A DNA stretch of 64,000 nucleotides, taken from Bacillota bacterium (GTDB lineage Bacteria > Bacillota > Bacilli > Paenibacillales > Paenibacillaceae). The position numbers and the translations under genes are program-made. The stretch covers positions 62,001 to 126,000 of the forward strand of contig JAEWPC010000007.1 of assembly GCA_023460795.1 (NCBI GenBank), read 5' to 3'. Of the stretch, positions 59,146 to 64,000 are shown one piece after another; the stretch's first letter is position 1; each line of letters starts with the position of its first letter. The notes under the pieces were generated by a model, which was not told where the DNA came from, ran no database searches, and saw only the letters and a list, made by a program, of their open reading frames with translations.

Positions 59146-60912
59146 ATGAGAAACGTACGATACAAGCGATCCTTCGGGACGAGAATTTGGCTGTCGTTCC
59201 TGCTGCTAATCTCGGCCTCGATTCTAGCGACGGGATGGGCATCCTATCGGATCGCCGCTGACACATTGAAGAAGAACGCGCTGCAGATGAGTCAGGAATC
59301 CGTGAACAAGTCCGCGCAAGTGCTCGACGATAAACTGCAGAAAATCGCGGTGTCGATCATGTCGCTCATGATGAGCGATTCGTTCCACGATGCGATGGGC
59401 GACGCGAACGCGCGGGATTCGAGCCACTATTATTTGCATTTGACGAATCTTCAACCGGTGTTCTCGCAGCTGCTATTCAACGAGCCGGTCATTCGGAGCC
59501 TGCTGCTATCGACGAGGATCGGAGATTTCTATCCGCTGAACAACGTTCGCACCCCCGGCTATTCGTTCTACGATACGCCTATCTACAAGGAAATGAAACA
59601 GCACCGGAGAGCGATGTGGCTGGAAGCGCACGCGGATCCTTTCTTCACGGGAAAGGAACGCGTGCTTTCGCTCGTTATGGAAGGCGTCATGAATTATCCT
59701 CTTAACGATGTCTATATTATGGTGAACATCAAAGAGAAAGATTTGATCGCGCTGCTTGAGCGCAATTTATCCCAAGATTCCGGTCCGATCTTCATGCTGA
59801 ATTCGTCGGGGCAACCGGTCATGAACGCCATAGTGCCCGGCGGCGTGCGTTACGGCGACGTGCAGAGCGCGCTGGCCCGAACCGATCCGTCCGGCACTAG
59901 CGAGAGCGGAGCGTTCGAGTACGACGTCGACGGATCGACTTATTTGGTTAACTATTATCGGTCGCAGCTCGTCCCGGATTGGGTCGTCTACCGGATGCAG
60001 TCCGAAGCGGCGCTGCTTACTCAAGCGAATGCCATTAAGTGGACCGCGGTAACGATCATAAGCGTGTTCGGCCTAGTAGCGCTTGTCTTCTCTAACGTCC
60101 TGGCGAGGCTGCTCACGAGGCCTTTGACCAAGCTGTCGAAGCTGATGACGCGCGTAGAGACGGAGGACGATCTGGGCACGCGCTACCGAAGCAACTCCAA
60201 CGACGAAGTCGGGCAAGCGGGAGAAGCGTTCAACCGCATGCTCGATCGGATCGAGAGACTGATCGGGGATATGCGGGAGGTCGAGCGGTCTAAGCGGAAA
60301 GCGGAGATGAAGGCGCTGACCGCCCATATCGATCCTCACTTCTTCTATAACGCTCTTCATACCGTTTATTGCAAGTCGGTACTCGGGGAGAACGAGCAGG
60401 TAAACTGCATGATCATCGCGCTGTCCGATATGTTCCGGCTCGGTTTGAACAACGGGGAAGACATGACGACGATAGAGGCGGAACTCGAGCACGTCCGGCA
60501 ATATTTGATCATTCAGCAAGGCTGTTACGAGCAGCTTTTCGATTACGAGATCGTTATCGACCCGAACGTTCCGTTGCAGCATCCCGTCTTGAAGCTCATC
60601 CTTCAACCGCTCGTGGAGAACAGCATCCTGCACGGCTTCCGCGAACGCACGGAAGGCGGGGTCATTCGCGTCATGGCGAACGTGGACGAGACGTTCCTCT
60701 ATCTGAGCGTAGAAGACAACGGGGAAGGCTTCGATCGGGCAGCGATGGAGAAGGAGACCGCAGAACCGAGACGTAGCGGCGGTTATGCGCTCCGGAACAT
60801 CGGCGAGAGACTTGCCTTGTACGAGAATAAGCAAGCCGGGCTGCGAGTCGAAAGCTCCCCGGGCGAAGGTACGACCGTAACCATTGCGATACCGATCGAG
60901 AAGGAGGCGTAA
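59146..60912 (+). CDS. YesM-type sensor histidine kinase
   Basis: The 588-residue kinase has two membrane segments (about 14-34 and 285-308) around an extracellular dCache-like domain, then HAMP (about 308-365), a His_kinase domain with AHIDPHFFYNALHTVYC (phospho-His) and an ATPase domain (VEDNGEGFD, GYALRNIGERL). Such kinases sense extracellular sugars or binding proteins. ATG 59146 follows GGGAGGA. It is coupled to the next gene, whose ribosome site overlaps the stop. Confidence 0.92.
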   Translation: MRNVRYKRSFGTRIWLSFLLLISASILATGWASYRIAADTLKKNALQMSQESVNKSAQVLDDKLQKIAVSIMSLMMSDSFHDAMGDANARDSSHYYLHLTNLQPVFSQLLFNEPVIRSLLLSTRIGDFYPLNNVRTPGYSFYDTPIYKEMKQHRRAMWLEAHADPFFTGKERVLSLVMEGVMNYPLNDVYIMVNIKEKDLIALLERNLSQDSGPIFMLNSSGQPVMNAIVPGGVRYGDVQSALARTDPSGTSESGAFEYDVDGSTYLVNYYRSQLVPDWVVYRMQSEAALLTQANAIKWTAVTIISVFGLVALVFSNVLARLLTRPLTKLSKLMTRVETEDDLGTRYRSNSNDEVGQAGEAFNRMLDRIERLIGDMREVERSKRKAEMKALTAHIDPHFFYNALHTVYCKSVLGENEQVNCMIIALSDMFRLGLNNGEDMTTIEAELEHVRQYLIIQQGCYEQLFDYEIVIDPNVPLQHPVLKLILQPLVENSILHGFRERTEGGVIRVMANVDETFLYLSVEDNGEGFDRAAMEKETAEPRRSGGYALRNIGERLALYENKQAGLRVESSPGEGTTVTIAIPIEKEA

Positions 60913-60916
60913 CCGC

Positions 60917-62530
60917 ATGAAGGCGTTAGCAACCATGGTCGTCATCGACGACATTCGAAGCGTCGTGGAGATGATCGCGACGAAGATTGATTGGGAGCGG
61001 CACGGAATCCAGGTCGTCGGCCGGGCGGGAGACGGAGAGCAGGGGTTCGCGCTAATCGAGCGTCTTCGGCCGAACATCGTGCTAACGGACATTCGTATGC
61101 CGAAGCTGGACGGCCTGCGAATGACGGAGTTGATCATGAACGTCGTGCCGGATTGCAAAGTGATCATCCTAAGCGGCTATACCGACTTCGAGTATGCCAG
61201 GCAAGCCGTCAGGCTAGGTGCGCTTGACTTCGTCAAGAAGCCGTTTACGGTCGCGGAGATCGAGAACGCCGTGCTGAAGGCTAGGGAAGCGTGGCTGGAG
61301 GAGGAACGCCTGCGTCTGTCGGTCGATCAACTGAGCAAGCAGGTCAAAGCGAGCTTACCTGCGCTAAGGCAGGAGCACTTGAACATGCTGATGCACGTTC
61401 AGGCCGATACCGACAAGGCGCGCGAACTATGGCGGTTTCTCGAGCTTGGTTTCGAGCCCGAAGGGGTGACGGTCGCGGTGGCGGAGATCGACGATTACGA
61501 GCATAAGTATTCCGGCCAATCGGTGCAAGTCATCGAGCTCGTACGGTTCTCGTTGCAGAACGTGCTGGAGGAGACGATCGCGCGGCGAGCACGCGGTTCG
61601 CTATTCAGGGAATCCCGCAACAGGTTCGTAATGCTTCTCGACTGCGCTTCCGCCGAGGAGGCGTTGTCGATCGCGGAAGAATGCTGCGCGAATATCGAAC
61701 GCTGCACGAAATTCACGGTTTCCATCGGCATCGGAGGCATGGCGGACAATATCGGCAGCCTCCCGGATAGCTATCGGCAAGCCTGCACGGCTCTGTCCTA
61801 TCACTTCTATACCGGCGGCAATGCCGTGCTCCATTACGCGGCGATCGGCCGCAAAGATACGACGAGGCCGTCATACTCGTTCAAGTCAGAGGAGAAGCTC
61901 GTGTTCGCGCTTCAATCCGGCAACGCGCCGATGGTGCTGGATACGCTCGATGCCTTGATATCGGAGCTAAGGGAACAGCGTCCGCTGCCGGATCCGGCCC
62001 AAGTGAGCGGGTTGTTCCAGCTATGGGGGTCGGTCCTATACCGGACGCTGCTCGAGCTCGTTCCGTCCGAGCGGTTGTCGTCGCTAGAAGAGCATCTGCT
62101 GCCGATTCGCGCCCGTTCGGATCTGCCTCTTCACGTCCTGCGCAATCACATACGCGAAGCCGCGGCAGTGGGTTGCGGGCTTGTTCTGGAGGAACGGCGC
62201 AATGAATCCCAGAAGCAGATCCGCAAGGCGATCGCCTACGTTCGCGAACATCTCGGGGATGAATTGACCGTGGACCGTTGCGCGAGGGTAGTGAACTTGA
62301 GCGGAGGTTATTTCGCGAACTTGTTCAAAAAGGAAACGGGCATGACGGTCGTGCAGTTCGTGACGCAGGAGCGGATCGAGCAAGCGAAGAAGCTGCTCGT
62401 AGCCGACGTTCCCGTCCAGAACATCGCGCAGCAGCTCGGCTACGAGCACCGTCGATATTTCAGCGACGTGTTCAAGAAGCATACGGGCATGACGCCCAGC
62501 GAATTTAAGGATCATTACCGGTATGGGTGA
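60917..62530 (+). CDS. YesN-type response regulator with AraC output domain
   Basis: The 537-residue regulator has an N-terminal receiver (NIVLTDIRMPKLDG, phospho-Asp) and a C-terminal AraC helix-turn-helix pair (about 435-535, VNLSGGYFANLFKKETGMTVVQFV and EHRRYFSDVFKKHTGMTPSEFK). ATG 60917 is 9 bases after AAGGAGG, which overlaps the kinase stop. It likely activates the downstream sugar-binding protein gene. Confidence 0.93.
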   Translation: MKALATMVVIDDIRSVVEMIATKIDWERHGIQVVGRAGDGEQGFALIERLRPNIVLTDIRMPKLDGLRMTELIMNVVPDCKVIILSGYTDFEYARQAVRLGALDFVKKPFTVAEIENAVLKAREAWLEEERLRLSVDQLSKQVKASLPALRQEHLNMLMHVQADTDKARELWRFLELGFEPEGVTVAVAEIDDYEHKYSGQSVQVIELVRFSLQNVLEETIARRARGSLFRESRNRFVMLLDCASAEEALSIAEECCANIERCTKFTVSIGIGGMADNIGSLPDSYRQACTALSYHFYTGGNAVLHYAAIGRKDTTRPSYSFKSEEKLVFALQSGNAPMVLDTLDALISELREQRPLPDPAQVSGLFQLWGSVLYRTLLELVPSERLSSLEEHLLPIRARSDLPLHVLRNHIREAAAVGCGLVLEERRNESQKQIRKAIAYVREHLGDELTVDRCARVVNLSGGYFANLFKKETGMTVVQFVTQERIEQAKKLLVADVPVQNIAQQLGYEHRRYFSDVFKKHTGMTPSEFKDHYRYG

Positions 62531-62541
62531 CCGGTAATGAT
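62511..62541. repeat. Perfect hairpin over the response regulator stop codon
   Basis: ATCATTACCGG (62511-62521) pairs perfectly with CCGGTAATGAT (62531-62541) around a 9-base loop that contains the TGA stop. No T-run follows. It could stabilise the upstream mRNA or set the ratio between regulator and binding protein. Confidence 0.5.
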
Positions 62542-62659
62542 AGAAGCGTCGAATTTCTGCCCTAGTCGTCGGGATCGCCACATTATGCGGAATCGGGATG
62601 CCTTGTATACTGAATTTGCAAGCGAATCCTGACGGAAACGACAAGGGGAGGAAGACGAA

Positions 62660-64000
62660 ATGAAGCGACGAATGATCGGACTCGCGCTCGGGTTAACGCT
62701 GACGCTGCCGCTCGCGGCGTGCGGAAACAACAACGACGGAGGCAACGCGGTTGCGTCGAGTCAAGCTCCGGCATCGACGTCGGCAAGCCCTTCGGCCAGC
62801 GCGCCGGCGTCCCAGCCAAGCGGAGAGAAGACGAAGCTGACGTACATGACCGGCGACCGCCACGACGCGGATTACATCAAGGGCGTTATCGACAGATACA
62901 ATCAGACGAACACGGACAACATCGAGGTCGAGCTCGTCGTGAAGACGGAAGAGTATGACCAAGCGATCGACATCTCGTTCGTCAGCAACCAGGCTCCGGA
63001 TATTTTCCGCGCCAAAGAAAACACGATCCAGACCTACTACAAGAAAAACTACCTTGAACCGCTGGACGCCTACTTGACCGACGACTTGAAGAGCAAGTTC
63101 CCGCAGCTCGACCAATTCAACACGTTCGACGGCAAAATGTACAGTCTGCCTAACTACGGCTCGACGATGCGGCTCGTATACAATAAGGAGCTGTTCGCGA
63201 AGGCCGGCATCGCGGAGCCGCCGAAGACGATCCAAGAGATGGTCGACGCGGCGAAAGCGATCACGGCGGTCGGCAAAGCCGACGGTGCGTACGGCTTCGC
63301 GCTCAACTTCAAAAACCCGAGCAGCGCGCTAGGACGCTCCGCCCGCGTCATCGCGGAAATGAGCGGCATCGGAGGCTTCGGCTACGACTTCAAGGCGGGA
63401 CGCTATGATTTCAGCGGATTTAAGCCGATCATGGATGCGTTCAAGCAGATGAAAGACGACGGAAGCATGCTTCCGGGCGTTGAATCGCTCGATATCGATC
63501 CGCTCCGCGCCCAATTCGCGGAAGGTAAAATCGGCATGTATCTCAGTTTCTCGTCCGAACCGGGCGTGTACAAAAACCAATTCCCCGCGAAGATCGAATG
63601 GGCGGCGGCTCCGGCGCCGACGATCGACGGCACGGTCAAGGGCGCATCCGGCTTCCTCGGCGGCCAATGGCTTGTCATGAGCACCCAGTCGAAGCATAAA
63701 GACGCTGCCTGGAAGTTCATGCAGTACATGTACGGAGACGATGTGCTGATCGGTTATCAAGAAGGCGGCTTCGGCATCTCCATGGTACCGCACATCGCCA
63801 AGTCGGCTAAGGCTCCGGAGATTAACGGCATCGAAGGCTTCCTCCCGACGAAATACGACGGCATCTGGCCGCTCTATCCGGCGGTAACCGTAGAAGGCGC
63901 AAGCTTCAACGACGAGTTTTTCAAGTATATGATGCAAGGCGGCGACTTCGACGCGCTCGCCAAGAAGCTGAACGACCTGTACAACTCCGCTTTGGATAAG
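62660..64000 (+). CDS. Sugar ABC transporter substrate-binding lipoprotein (partial, 3' end beyond window)
   Basis: At least 447 residues are present and no stop is seen. A lipoprotein signal (about 1-21, LTLPLAAC lipobox) is followed by a Ser/Ala/Pro linker and an SBP_bac_1 type domain (NYGSTMRLVYNKELFAKAGIAEPPKT, FAEGKIGMYLSF, KHKDAAWKFMQYMYG). It binds an oligosaccharide outside the cell. ATG 62660 follows GGGGAGGAAG. Its position after a YesM/YesN pair is the usual arrangement of Paenibacillus carbohydrate importers; permease genes should follow beyond the edge. Confidence 0.92.
   Translation, partial: MKRRMIGLALGLTLTLPLAACGNNNDGGNAVASSQAPASTSASPSASAPASQPSGEKTKLTYMTGDRHDADYIKGVIDRYNQTNTDNIEVELVVKTEEYDQAIDISFVSNQAPDIFRAKENTIQTYYKKNYLEPLDAYLTDDLKSKFPQLDQFNTFDGKMYSLPNYGSTMRLVYNKELFAKAGIAEPPKTIQEMVDAAKAITAVGKADGAYGFALNFKNPSSALGRSARVIAEMSGIGGFGYDFKAGRYDFSGFKPIMDAFKQMKDDGSMLPGVESLDIDPLRAQFAEGKIGMYLSFSSEPGVYKNQFPAKIEWAAAPAPTIDGTVKGASGFLGGQWLVMSTQSKHKDAAWKFMQYMYGDDVLIGYQEGGFGISMVPHIAKSAKAPEINGIEGFLPTKYDGIWPLYPAVTVEGASFNDEFFKYMMQGGDFDALAKKLNDLYNSALDK

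Noticed and set aside
1..64000. tRNA, rRNA, CRISPR arrays, insertion sequences, prophage genes, replication origin
   Set aside because: I looked for them on both strands and saw no repeats, conserved RNA sequence, transposase or phage gene that would support any.

Overview
The window looks like chromosome from a spore-forming member of the Paenibacillaceae (Paenibacillus/Cohnella-like). The evidence is moderate GC with strong AGGAGG ribosome sites, frequent GTG/TTG starts, YesM/YesN two-component pairs beside a sugar-binding lipoprotein, many glycoside hydrolases with AraC regulators, a SpoIIE/RsbW/STAS partner-switching operon, the spore protein YyaC and a YaaH-like LysM-GH18 spore hydrolase. 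I see no rRNA, tRNA, CRISPR array, transposase or prophage.

Layout. 0-2.4 kb: end of a small CxxC protein, a GH27 alpha-galactosidase and a convergent AraC regulator. 2.6-8.5 kb: a sensor kinase, a DUF2294 protein and an Hsp70/J-protein/DUF1266 operon on the minus strand. 8.7-14.6 kb: an acetyltransferase, then an operon joining a transporter-HEAT-cNMP fusion to an anti-sigma-like kinase, a STAS protein and a GAF-SpoIIE phosphatase. 14.6-20.7 kb: an array of four short palindromes, a Uma2 protein, a DUF1444 protein, a GH3 enzyme with swapped domain order and a SEC-C protein. 20.7-27.1 kb: a respiration and nitrosative-stress block (ScdA/RIC, hemerythrin, LysM-GH18, then a ba3-type heme-copper operon with SCO1 and a CtaG-like protein). 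Two FNR-like boxes sit at class II positions before scdA and before the heme-copper operon. The catalytic subunit lacks the active-site tyrosine (Asn237), so it may be a CuA nitric oxide reductase rather than an oxidase. 27.2-33.9 kb: a degenerate dihydroorotate dehydrogenase fused to a membrane domain, a MocR regulator, an MFS pump, DUF3243, a DJ-1/PfpI protein and a HicAB-like toxin-antitoxin island bracketed by two identical 27-bp terminator hairpins. 33.9-37.6 kb: GH130, AraC regulator and FAD oxidoreductase.

37.9-55.9 kb is the most unusual part: an orphan LuxR-type response regulator followed by a 16-gene, same-strand, tightly packed cluster. It encodes two acyl carrier proteins, an ABC-2 exporter, an exported 5'-nucleotidase, a BtrH-like acyltransferase, an acyl-AMP ligase, an NTP_transf_5 nucleotidyltransferase, a GT-B-like glycosyltransferase, a TMK-like kinase, a PAPS sulfotransferase with its own APS kinase, a large hydrolase with a Cys nucleophile, a BtrK-like PLP decarboxylase and an ATP-grasp ligase. 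The carrier protein, BtrH-like, decarboxylase and ATP-grasp set parallels the aminoacyl-ACP side-chain pathway of butirosin, but there is no aminoglycoside core gene and there are sulfation and phosphorylation functions. I infer a new class of small molecule, probably sulfated, built on carrier proteins without NRPS or PKS megasynthases.

56.0-64.0 kb: a terminator closes the cluster, followed by an Xaa-Pro peptidase, DUF4003, YyaC, a YesM/YesN-type two-component pair and a sugar-binding lipoprotein that runs to the window edge.
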